DNA of 64,000 bases from contig VZRS01009654.1 in the NCBI GenBank assembly GCA_013398055.1, positions 811,155 through 875,154 on the forward strand, written 5' to 3'. Position 1 is the stretch's first letter. Each line of letters opens with the position of its first letter. The position numbers and the translations under genes were made by a program. Shown here one piece after another: positions 52,701 to 64,000 of this stretch. The stretch is from Ifrita kowaldi (lineage: Eukaryota; Chordata; Aves; Passeriformes; Cinclosomatidae). The notes below the pieces were generated by a model, which saw nothing but the letters and a program-made list of their open reading frames with translations, searched no databases and was not told the origin of the DNA.

Positions 52701-54114
52701 CAACCTGAACCATTAGGAAAGGCAGTTCCAGTTCTCAGTAGCACAGTAGCTCTGAGCTAATATCTATTAGTATTGTTTATTATTTCAAAAGGCTGTGCTA
52801 CGGGTTTATAGTCTAATTTTCCAAAACTTTTATGAAAAGGAGAAAAGGAAGCGAGACTTAAAGACACATGCACCAGGGATCTGCAATACTTTGGGAGGGT
52901 GTTGAGCTTGTTAGAATAGCTGCCCTAGGTAAAGCCTGGGAAAGGCAGTCAGCAAACTTTCTGGACTTAACCTAAAGGCTACCAAGGAGAATGTTTCCAC
53001 TGACTGCTGGGAGTTGGGTTCAGGCCCTGCACTGTGGGGGAGAGTGGCAGAATGACAGAAAATGTCTGATGACTCTAACCAAGTCCAAAGGAGCCGTAAG
53101 GAGCAGCTGCATTATTTAAAAGCAGACACACAGAACACTTTACCAGATACTACTGCGAAAAAATTGATCTCTTTTTAGACCTAGCAGCAAGATTTTCACT
53201 GTCCTGCTGACAGGAAAACCTAAGGGAACATAGCAGGAAACACACTGCAGAAGGAACTGGGAGGAAAACACTGCTAACCAGCCAGTTCAGCCCATCAGGA
53301 AATGTTTACTCTTTTTATTTTTCCATGTCAAAATGCTGGAGGCTTCAAACTATGTTCTCTGAGAGACAGAGCACAAAGGAACATAAGGGACACAAGTCCC
53401 AGCATCAATGCCCTAGGCAAACAGACATTGCCATTGACTGGAGAGGACTTGGGGACCAGCCCAGGTCTGCCTTCTGTTAAAGCCATGCTCTGCTCCACAG
53501 TCACCCTCTGAAAAGATGTGACAAGCCCAAATGTAACCTACATTAGTAACAGCACTCTACTGCGTCTGGCTGCGTGAACTGGCACACAGGGCAGCTAGGA
53601 AAGCACACGAAATACCTGAACGCAGGAGCTGGACCTGTAGCAACTCCAATGGCTGAGGACAGAGTGTGATTTAAGCCCTAGCCACAGACACATTCAAATT
53701 CTTGCATTTTCTCATTTCTAGGAGATGAGGTCAAAGAGCTCACCATAAGAGAGGACGTATGACGTAAACTGAATAGTGAGTGCCAGCACTATGCTGGGTT
53801 TTTTTCTCACTGTGCTCCTCACATATCCCAAGCCTTTCCATTTATAGGAAAGGCCATTGATGTAAGAGGTGCATTCCTCATTAGACCAGAGGAGGCATCA
53901 TTCTGAGTATGAAAACGTTAGCACTGTCGCCAAAGCTCAGTTAAGGAATGGGAGAAAATACTCAAATATTTTCCCTCAATAAGAGGAGCCTTCAGATGGG
54001 CAGAGGACTGAAAACAGATGAAAAATCATGTATTTTCATCAAGGAAAATGAATATACCTTCCAGTTTATGGTGTCTTAGCTACTTCTAATAAAAAGCACT
54101 AGATAGCCTTTTTC

Positions 54115-54127
54115 TTTTTTTTTTTTT
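54115..54127 (+). repeat. Homopolymer T run
   Basis: Thirteen T bases preceded by a further CTTTTTC; A-rich in the ACTN1 transcript. Confidence 0.7.
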
Positions 54128-56076
54128 AAATCAGCTTTAGGCTGGAACAAAGAGGATTGGAACAATTCTTATTTGCCACAACAAATGTCCCAAGTTACTG
54201 TGCATTAATGCAAATATCTCAGAAAAGGGCAAAGACAGAAGAAGAGTAAAATCCCAGAAGAACCAAACTTAAAAGTAAATTTTTACAGGCAACTGTACAT
54301 TATTTGTTAGTATTTTCCCTTCCTTACTGCAGCTCCATTTCAATCCTAACCATACTCCCATATACTTTCTTCTTAAATTGTGAGTGTTCCCCATTGATGG
54401 CTGCAAATACCCCATTTTTAGAAAAGTGAGTTTCAGGATAGCTCTGAGAATTTGGGCTTTTTTCTGCTCTACAGAAAAGGATCTGTTTACAGCAAGGGTG
54501 CATATAATAAAAATATTTTGTTACAAGTTGCAGAATTTTGCTCTGGCAGTGGAATTGTGATGTCTTTTGGGAGCTGTTGTTCAGATGCTTCATGCTCCCA
54601 TTTTCTTCTGCTCTGCAGGAACTTGTTTAAAGGCACTGTCCACAATAAGCTACCCAGTAGGATGGTACTTTACAGAGGTCTAGTGGGTGCACTTCATGGG
54701 AGATGCAATTCCCTTTGGAAACCACCTCACAGATACAACTGAAGAATTTCTAATCAACCCCCTACATACCAGCATTCCCCAAAGCATCATCAAGGAGAAG
54801 GGCACACACACAGTGCTGCCGGTTTTGCCATCAGTCACGCACTTCTCGAATGTAGTAACAGCAAGCTGTCTCTAGGAGGATAGTCACTGGGAACTGAACA
54901 TGGCAGCTCAGAAGGTGGTGGCTTGCTGAAAGAGGATGGCAGAGAGGCAAGGGTAGGGTTTAAATTTCAATTCACCTCTAGGGAGATCCATGACAAATAC
55001 TTGAGGTGACCACTTTGAATACGGTCAGGCAAAGATTAATTACTCGCCTCTGCTACTGTTTAAAGAGAAGAGTTGATGAAAATTACAAGATGATAACTGC
55101 TTCTGACTTGTTCTGGAACAGGAGGAGAAAAAGGGGAGATGGGCTCTAGTTTTGTGCTTTCTTGCATGAGGGAAATTGCAACAATAGCTGAGTGAAGAGT
55201 TTGTGTTACAAGTTTTAATCTCAGTCTAGCAGTGGTGGCAACAGGTTTTGGTCCAGCAGCAGCTGGAGAGAATGACCATATGAAAAATATTTATTATACA
55301 TGAACATAAATATAGGATTTTCCATTTCTCTTCCTTCTGCCTGGAAGCATATGGCATCTATTCCCAAAAGTTTCAAATAGCAGACACTGAAATGATCACT
55401 AGCTCTGTGGGCAAGGAATTATTTTTTTTCACAACTTTAGGTCTAAAAAAATTTGTATTTTAACCTTGAACATGATGAAATCTTGCAATATGAGATATAT
55501 TATCAGGTGATATGTAAATCAAATTAATTTTTAACTTCCCCATCTGTCAGAGAGCACAGGAGCTCACTGTGAGTCCAGCTGTACTTTTACAGCATTCATG
55601 ACCACAGGTGCAGTCAGTCCTTAAGGAGATACACTACAGGATGCACAAGCTACTGGTGAAGGTAGCATTTGTACAGGTTACCACAGGTCTCTGTAAAGCA
55701 CTACCTATGCAAAGCTGTGCTACATTCTGATGAGCAGCTCGCCCCACTACTGCTACTAGTTCAGGTTTCCTTTTGGCACTGGGCTCTACTGAAACTGCTC
55801 AGAGACCACAAACCACACTTTAATAAACAAAACACATACACACAAAATAGAAATTCCACCACAACTAAAAACCAGCCATTCTTCTGCTCTTTCCACCTCC
55901 CACACTGAGCTTCAAACTCGCATTTAGAAAAATCCAAAGTGACCAGCTCTGTTCAAAGCATTAAAACAGCTGGGACACAGACACAACAGCAGTTCTAGTC
56001 TTTGTACGTAGCCACTGCTAATATGCCTGCATAAACTTATAACGGGACTATTTGCTTCCATTTCCATTTGCTTCCC

Positions 56077-56112
56077 ATTTTGCTCAGCCCATTTCCATAA
56101 GCTGAGCAAAAT
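56077..56112. repeat. Perfect 12-bp inverted repeat with 12-nt loop
   Basis: ATTTTGCTCAGC (56077-56088) and GCTGAGCAAAAT (56101-56112) are exact reverse complements around CCATTTCCATAA. It is a possible hairpin in intron 1 RNA; function unknown. Confidence 0.8.
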
Positions 56113-59100
56113 CGGAAGAAGCCATGACAACAAGCAATATTGGAGAACCCCAGAAGCTGAAGTGCTGTGCTCAGACATCTCGTCCCGAACAGGGCACCCC
56201 TCCACTCTGCTCAACAGCTGAGGTAGGATTAGTTAAGGAGGCCAAAGGGAGGACATGGAGATGGCTGCAAGGCATATCCTCAGATCAGAGTTCCCCAGAA
56301 ACAAACAGTTTGAGCACCCCCCTCGTTATGCACCAGAGAGCTTCACTGTAAACACACCCTCTACAGAGGCAGAGAGCAGTAATATAAACCAGATGCTGTA
56401 GGGAATTTTTTCCCTCTTCGTCTGCACTAAATTTAAATACTGAGTTCTTCCTTTGCCAATTTATTCTTAAAGGGCCTGTACGCTGTTCTTCATCTCTATC
56501 CCACTTGCTTGAATTTAACAGAGAACTCGGTAGCCCTCCATGCATTTCGACCACCCCAAGAAATGCGTGTTCTTCACCAAGTCTTGAAGGCTGAGACCTG
56601 GCTTTCCAACTACTGGGCCAAGAGCCCTCACAGCTTCTCTACCCTTTCACCTGAGAACAAATGGAATCTTGCATGTGAAGTCATGGCCCTAGAAAAGTTT
56701 CCTCCTCCTTGAGATAAACTGTACTTCAGGTCTTTATCTCTGAAGAGTGATGTGGTAGAATCAACACAGGAGCTTAATTCCCACTTAAAAAAAAGTGTTT
56801 TGCACTTGCTTTCAAAAACTGTGCCAGACCTGATGAACACAAAGAAAGCCCCACCAAGAAGCCAGTTTAACTGCGGTGCCAAGGGCAATCCACCAGCCTT
56901 CTAGCCAGGTGACCAAAATGGGTATCCAACCACAGGCCTTCCCTCCCAGGCAAAGGAATGGAAATCCATTACTTCAGAACATACTATCTCATGGCAAAAG
57001 GCAGGAGAGGACAACATCCAAAGAGTAGTGCCCCTCCAGACAATGGGCTCCATCTGCACTACCAGATGGCTGGCTCTCAGATGTGCTCGCTACCACAGTA
57101 CAGCTTAACTGACTGCACCTGCCACAGGCACTAAGTCAATACCACCTTCCTAGTGAAGGCTTCAAGTGATCATGGCTAATCACTAAGATTGAATCAAGCT
57201 GAAACATCACAGAAGCAGTGTCACTGGCTCCTCTTCCCTTTGCTGGGCTATCAAAACCCACAGCTGCTTTGGTTATCAGTAGAGCTTTTTTTCCAGGAAG
57301 CTGCCTTACCCACTGACCACTAAACATCAGCTGTCCATGGCAACTCAAACAAATCAATAGTAACAAAACAGACAACATGCCATTCTTGAAAGATGCAAAA
57401 TAATGCTAGTGAACATTTTCCTACATACTGCTGTATTCAATTTCTGACTGGTTTCAGCTCTTCTTGAAAAGTAATGCCTCATCCCCAAAGTCAAATATTA
57501 ACCTATTTATTCTCTGATAACAAGCCCTTCAGCAAGAGCAGTACTAATGAATTCTGGCTCCCTACACTGCCGCAGTGTGCTGGTGTCTAGGTAAGGAACA
57601 AACCTATTTGGCTTGTCCCAGTCTGCCACACCTCTAGAAACGAGATGCAGTTTGCACCTTTTCTCTTTGTTGCCCAACTTCTGACTTATTTTCCCCATTG
57701 ACATAATTGACTTTTCACAGGGAAACAGCTCTTCTGGAATATAAACTAGCTAGAGGATGGAAAATGAAAGCATAAAGTGACCAGTCTCCATTGTGGAGAG
57801 AACTAAGCAGGAGGTTACACAAAATGTCATACAAGCACAAATATCATGTGATGTAATTACTAGTGATGGAGAAAAAGAAGATTATTAGTAATGTATAAAC
57901 ATATTTTGGTTTATAAAGCCTAGCTGTGAAGAACGAGATTTAATCAAAGACATATGAGTAACATAATGACAAAAGTCACTGGTGATAATTCCCCAAGGAT
58001 TCAGCTGTATTGGAACTACACAAACATCTTACCGGATCCTAAATTAATTCAAAATAAACTGGGACAAAACAGGGAAGAGCTGCAAACTCATCCCCTTAAC
58101 AAATAGCAATACCCAACACGTGAGACTGCAAGTACAGGTGAGGAAAGAACAGTATGAACAAGAATTCACGGACATCACAGTAAGAGCACTCTGCTCCATG
58201 CTGTACCTGCATGCAGAGCATAGTGAGGTCCTGAACCTGCACAACAAGACAGCAGGAACAAAACATTTTTGTAAGCAAACGCCTTAAATCATCTGAGATG
58301 TTCAATGTATTTCTGTTTTACAGTTCAGTAGCAAAGAGCTGGATACAATCATGCAGCAATTGTTCCATATATTTACAGCAGATTTTATGTAGAGTTTGAC
58401 TTAAATGAAGGTCAGATCAATATTCTGTGGCTTACAGTCAGTTTGCTTAGCTCTTTTAAAGCAATACAAAGGAAATCTCTCCTTTCCTGCCCCTCCCTTG
58501 CCACTCTTGGAAAAGACATTGTCAAGGTACAGAAATAATTGTGGAAACCTAGACTTTCTGTAGACATTATGGTTGCATATTAACTACCAGTGACAATAGC
58601 AGCTCTGAGGGCAGCATGGGGAGGTGCCCTTCTCTCATACACAAAAGTGAAACCATTCAAAGGATGGCGTACTTTTTACCTTGTGTATTGCAAGTTTTGA
58701 AATAATCTTACAAAGATACAAATTTTGGGTGGGTATCAGAACCGGGCTACTTCAAAAAGTAGTGCTTCAGCACCCCCCATAAAACAGGGCATCAAAACCA
58801 GCATAAACCATCACAACGCATTATTTGCCTATGAGTATGCATACAATCATATCTCTAACCCATATCTTTCCTCAGATTTTTTTTCCATTCTAGTAAGCTC
58901 TGATCTCATCTGAAATATATGCTCTTTTAGCTGTAAGGTCCCCAATTGGCATATGCTGCCTTTGAAACACTCAGATGTGGCTCCTGACCACAGAAGCCCT
59001 TTGTGGTCTGGCTTGTCAGGAAGAACAAAGTACAAGGATGCCTGCTGCTTTATAATTGCAAATGGGTAGCTGGAACCACTACTTTTAACTAGGACAACAG

Positions 59101-59122
59101 GCACACCTTGTTTTCTGTGATG

Positions 59123-59370
59123 CACAGAATCACAGAATAGATTGGGTTGGAACGGACCTTTAATCTAGTCTGCCCTCCCTGCAATGAGTAGGGACATCCT
59201 CAACTACATTAGGTTTCTCAGAGCCCTATCCAATCTGACTTTAAATGTTTCCAGGTGAATGTTTCCATCCAACACCTCTCTGTGCAACCTGTTCCAGTGT
59301 TTCATCACCTTCACTCTAAAAACCTTCTTTCTTTTATCTCATTTAAACCAACCCTCTTGCCTGCATTGTG
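59123..59370 (-). mobile_element. CR1 LINE fragment, 3' end
   Basis: The plus strand begins with two tandem CACAGAAT octamers (59123-59138), the complement of the ATTCTGTG repeats that end CR1 elements. Recognisable blocks follow, including TTGGGTTGGAACGGACCTT, GTAGGGACATCCTCAACTA and CAACCTGTTCCAGTGTTTCA. About 250 bases of the 3' terminal region remain, with many substitutions and no coding capacity, so it is an old 5'-truncated copy. It lies in the same orientation as ACTN1. CR1 is the dominant LINE of birds and other reptiles, which supports the source of the window. The 5' limit is approximate. Confidence 0.92.
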
Positions 59371-62300
59371 AAGGCCCTGGAAGCTACGCAGGATGCCTGC
59401 TTACACACCCCCATTCCCTTGTCAGACACCATTTCCTTTCCACCAGCTGCGCAGCCTTTGGAAAAGCAGGTGCATCCAAGTAGCACTTTTTTTTTCAGAA
59501 CAGTCTTTTTTATTAATTGCAAGGAAAAGAGTCAGCAACAACAGCACAGGCTTCTCCAGTGTCTGCCAGCAGCACCTGCCTCCTCCAGCAGCTTTGGAGA
59601 ATCCCCAGGGCCTGTTTCACACTATGCTCATCAGCATGGTGATAAAGGAGACACAGGAGGGATCAACTGTAACAGCTACAGCACTATTTCTGTAACAGAG
59701 CAACACACACCCCTTACTACCATGACTGAAACCCGACAGGTACAGCAGGGAACAAGGTTGGAGATGCTCCCACTTCTGATGTGAACAATAAACATGAGGT
59801 CTCTGCTTTGGGAAAGGCAAATTATTTACAGAAGACATTTCATTTGAGGGTAGGATGAGGCAGCAGGGATTCTACCTTTATTTGTAAGCTTGCAACAAAG
59901 AGTATTCCTAATAAGAGGACACAAAACCATACAGGGCAGACAAAATGACATAACTGCAAGTCCAAAGTACAGCAAGTGGCATCAGTGCTCACACTAGGTT
60001 TGCTGAGACCCATCACAGTGATGGGTCCTCTCTCCACATCAGGTCTGGTATCCTTCCATGAGAAGGGACAGGACTTGCAGAAATATCCTGGCCTCAGGCA
60101 GGAAGGAAATTTTAGAAAAATGTAACATCATGCTGAGAACAGTTTCCTGCATGGCCTGTTCAAGCATGGAAGCTCTCATATTGGAGAGCTTCTGCTTGAG
60201 CTGTGCTGTCACCCAGGAAAAACAGCGATTCCCCCAGCCACATGATACACATTTGAGACAGGCAAGGAAGAAAGAGCAGGTACTGAGGAGAGCATGCTCT
60301 TGTTCCATCTGAGTCCTGGCCTGTAAGGGCAATAGAAGTACTGTAAAACCTCACTGCAGCAGCAGGAAACTGGGAAAACAAAACCTCTACTTCAAGACTG
60401 GGCAAGCAGTCTGGGCAGACTACCACTAAGCAGTACCTTGAATATTCCTTACATAACTTTTTAACCTTTTTTTTTTGCATAGAATTTAATAATCAAGTAA
60501 AAACTAGTCTGTAAGACATGTGCCAAGCACCCTCTCACAGATAACCCCAGTAGAAAGGCTCCCACACACTCTGAGGCACATCACATGTGCCAGTTCAAGG
60601 TAGGTTTCTTTTGCCTTTAATCATTTCTCCCATGAATAAGTAACACCTAATGAAAGTGCTCTTACCTTGACAGTATTTGTATTCTGATACCCAACTGCTA
60701 CTCATATGCCTCTCCTAAGACAGTCTCTCGTTAAGATTACAGCAGCAATGGGAGGAGACATGAACACAGACACTGCTTAACGTAAATGCTTAAAGCAGTT
60801 GTTTAGCTTAGTACCGATTTCTTATTTTGGACTTTATGCCCAAAGACTTCTGGATTAGCCCCCTTCATGGAGACTTCAAACCCAGTGTTCTCTATAATAT
60901 GTGCACACCTATACATGACAAAATTAAAGCCCACTTCACTGTAGATTCACCCTCCGGCTCCACAGCCAGTACTACTGAACAAGGACTTCTGCAGACACCA
61001 TACGGCGTCACTCATCATTTTGCCCTGCCTTGCTCTGTACTTAAGAGTGGACACACCAGTACCTCATTCACACTCGTGCTGCCATCACCATGAACCTTGG
61101 TGTAATCCCACAGAAGGGAAATCTCAAATACAGTATTGGTCATGGTCCCCTCAAGTACATCCTGTATTTTACAGGAAAACGAACAGTTTCATGATGGAGA
61201 ATGACTAAGACAACCAGCTTTCTTCAGTTACCACAGGTGGATGGCCACTCAAATTCTTCACTGCTGCCCAAGGATAGGTGGCAGTAGAAGCTCCCACCCC
61301 ATCAAGCTTTTCGACCCTGCTGCCTTGTATTGGTAAGGTGCCTGCAAATATCTACTATATCCAGGTTAGCAAGAGCATAGGCAGACCTAAGGGATTAGAC
61401 TGAACTTGCTTTGATATCTGTTCATAAACGCTCATATTCTTATGTGTTTGTGTAAGAAAATGCCATATCACTTAGTCACAGATAACACATCAGAGTACAG
61501 CTCATCTCTCACAAAGAGTGCCTTCCATACTCACCATTCCTAATTTTGCTATTGCCTGACAATTTTCCTTTGCAACAGTTGCTAAGCAAAACATTTGCAG
61601 TTCAGCTTAGTATTACAACAGACACATGACTACTGTCCTAATGGTTACATGCATAAGAAAATGCATGGCTGTTCAGTCTGCTTCAAACCACTGACAAGAA
61701 ATAGATAACTCAAATGGCAGGACATGCAGGCCATGTGCAGTCCCGATCACTGCCATCAGTTGTGCTGTTTTCTCAAATAAAGAATCATCTGAGCAAGGTA
61801 AGGTACATGCAGATGACAGACAGCAGTGTAAGTTACCATGTGGAAGTCAAATTACCTTGGTACAAACAGTCAAGGAACATTTACTGTCACTTATTTCAGA
61901 AAACCTAAAAACCTTATTCCAGAAATGTCCACGCAATGTCTGTCAGTATCTAATGAAAATAGGTATCTTGCTAGCATCCTAAGCCATCCACCACAAGTTT
62001 TCTAATTAGAGAAATTTGAGAGTATTTCTGGAAGTTCAAGTAGCTTTCTCTTTCTCTTACAGTTGTGCAGTTCAATGTAAGACCAAAATAAAAAAGACAA
62101 TTCAAGATAGACTCAATGTGCTATACTTTTAATATCTGTGGCTAAGAAACTGTACCATACGTTAGCAGCCATGCCAGCACTCAACGGAATAGAAAGCAGG
62201 AATTCATCTCCTTTTCTCCCAAAGTACAAAGGAGTAAAAGTCACTGTGGTTGAGAAAGAAAAAGGAGGGTCCTTCTGATATTACTAGCAGACATATTGAC

Positions 62301-62550
62301 AGGTTTATTTCAAGCTTGTGCTTAGATCAGAAAACCTCTTCTAATTCCCTTCAGCCCAAGAGTTTCCTAAGAAGGTAGATCCCAGTAACAAATAAACCCC
62401 CAATAACAGGACTGTCAAGAGAAATTCTTTTTCCATTAGCATTGGCTTCATCACAGAGAAGGGGGGGAAAGGTACACTTCTTCATCCTTCCCCTCCCATG
62501 TTTAATTCGTATAAACTTAATCCATGGATGATGATGCAACTTTTCAGATA

Positions 62551-62562
62551 AAGGGGGGGGGG
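62551..62562 (+). repeat. Run of ten G bases
   Basis: AA followed by ten consecutive G; a second run of seven or so G occurs at about 62461-62467. These are prone to slippage and sequencing error. Confidence 0.7.
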
Positions 62563-64000
62563 ATGGAAAACGACCTTTAGAAGCATGGGGGAAAACAGAC
62601 TTCTGCAACCTGTCTTCAGAAATGGCAGCACTGCAGGTTGCTGCCACGTGCTGAAGCTCTAAGGAGGACAAAGCAGGTCTTTACAAATGAACTGCTACCA
62701 CACCAGAGAAGGGAAAAGCCACGTGTTGTGTATGTGTATGGGCAGAGATATTTTGTTAGGAGTGAGAAAGAAACAGAGAGAACTGCCTTGTGCAGAAGGA
62801 GTAGTAGAAAGGTAAATCACAACCTGCCTTGGGCCCCATGGAAGCTTGCTACAGTAATGCCCATGCTGATAGCAAGAATAAGGTATAGACTGTGCTGTGA
62901 AATTACACCTTTCCTCTTATCCAAAACCACACCTCCAAAACTAATGTGAATTTTATACTTAGCTCTCCACCGCCACAGCCTGTACTCAGCACTGAAAAAT
63001 ATCCATCCAAACCCTTAAGCCAAGGGGCACAGTCTCATTTCCCTGACTGCCACTCTTGAGCCAGTGCTCTAATCTCAGTCCAGGGTAAGGCAAGAATGTC
63101 CTTTGGTAGAAATCAAGTTATTATAGTGCAAGTTGATTCCTGGCAAAATTCCCCTGGCTTCAAGCTTAAACTAAAATGAATGAAGTTCAGGCCAATCCAG
63201 TCTTGGTCATAAAACTCTTTGTTTTCTGCTCTCCCCATAGCTCCCTTTGAAGGCTGCAGGGAGAACCATGTCTCTGCAAGAGAAATGATGGCAGACTGCA
63301 TAGCTTCAGAGAAATACAAACATGACACACATTGTTTCAGGGTCTCTGGTTAAGTGCTAATCATCTGGATTTGGATGCCAGTCCCGATTATGAGAAATAT
63401 GTAGTAAACAGAATCGTGCCATGTGATATGCGGGCTTAACCCTCTTCCTGCTGGCAGCTGCACATCAGCACAAAGCTGCAGTGGGAACAGCAAAACAGTC
63501 TCCAAAAACCTACTGGCCTTTTGTCCTCAGCTTGGTGCTTGCTGCTGTCTCCTCTGAAGAGTCACATCCACACAACAGTTGCAGAAGGACATATGCAATT
63601 TCGACCATAATCAGCCCCCTGGAAGTCTGCTGTTAGGTGATCTCCCCTGCTCTGACCCGAGCACATGACTGGGCAATACGACATGCAGCTTCCCAGGGAA
63701 AAGGGTATGGGTAATTAAGATGCTGCAGTGAGAGGCCCAAGCTGATCTTGTCTGTGGGCCAGGAAGAAATAATCCCACTCCCAACATGCTGAATAAGCAG
63801 TGGGTGGGCTTGAAGGGCAAGGGTATAGTTGTCCCAATCCTTTCCTCAGCAAGCAATCACGCGATTGTTACACACTACAGTAGGTGCTGGCCGTCACCCA
63901 GGGACACCACGGCTGCTACGCAAGCATCCAGCACAGGGAATCGCTCGCTGTGCTCCCGCTCCAATTGCTGCCACACGTCACCCAGCTACGACCACACAGC

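Larger units (their letters stand above)
39476..64000 (-). other. ACTN1: Intron 1 of ACTN1, 3' part (at least 24.5 kb)
   Basis: The acceptor of exon 2 is at 39476-39477. No sequence encoding the N-terminal MDHYD or DYMQPEEDW region was found from here to the right edge, so exon 1 is taken to lie beyond 64000. The interval contains one CR1 fragment, a 20-bp palindrome, a TATA/GC-box cluster, a hairpin and a G run, each listed separately. No other gene was recognised, although an unspliced or non-coding transcript cannot be excluded from sequence alone. Confidence 0.85.

Overview
This window is nuclear DNA from a bird. It carries most of one split gene, the alpha-actinin-1 gene (ACTN1), on the minus strand. 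The gene runs from high to low coordinates. I recognised sixteen consecutive coding exon positions, exons 2 to 17, in which exon 8 is present as two copies (8a and 8b), making 17 coding segments. Every segment has a GT donor and AG acceptor, and the reading phase fits across every junction. Using one copy of exon 8, the segments join into 2,028 coding bases, or 676 codons. These match residues 36 to 711 of the roughly 892-residue human protein almost without change.

The bird assignment rests on two things. A CR1 retrotransposon 3' end, with two tandem ATTCTGTG octamers, lies at 59.1-59.4 kb. In addition, the spectrin-repeat exons carry residues I remember from chicken ACTN1 rather than mammalian ACTN1. 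Repeat content is otherwise very low. I cannot name the species.

Layout from right to left, which is 5' to 3' of the transcript: 64000-39476 is intron 1, whose 5' end and exon 1 are outside the window. 39475-16202 holds exons 2-8, encoding the actin-binding pair of calponin-homology (CH) domains and the neck. 10846-823 holds exons 9-17, encoding spectrin repeats 1-3 and most of repeat 4. 822-1 is the start of intron 17. The remaining exons (end of repeat 4, EF-hands, alternative exons 19a/19b, 3'UTR) lie left of the window.

The most interesting region is 16.1-17.7 kb. Two 86-bp versions of exon 8 lie 1.35 kb apart and encode the end of the second CH domain and the neck. Their peptides differ at only four positions. 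Using both or neither would break the frame, so they should be mutually exclusive. Around them are a polypyrimidine tract ending in TAG just downstream of 8a, unequal splice-site strengths, a C-rich tract just downstream of 8b, and one RBFOX-type motif upstream of 8b. Together these look like a splicing switch. Elsewhere the introns hold a perfect 18-bp hairpin (31.9 kb), a 20-bp AT palindrome (45.5 kb), a TATA/GC-box cluster (46.7 kb) and a CpG-rich right edge. I found no second protein-coding gene, RNA gene, CRISPR array or intact mobile element.
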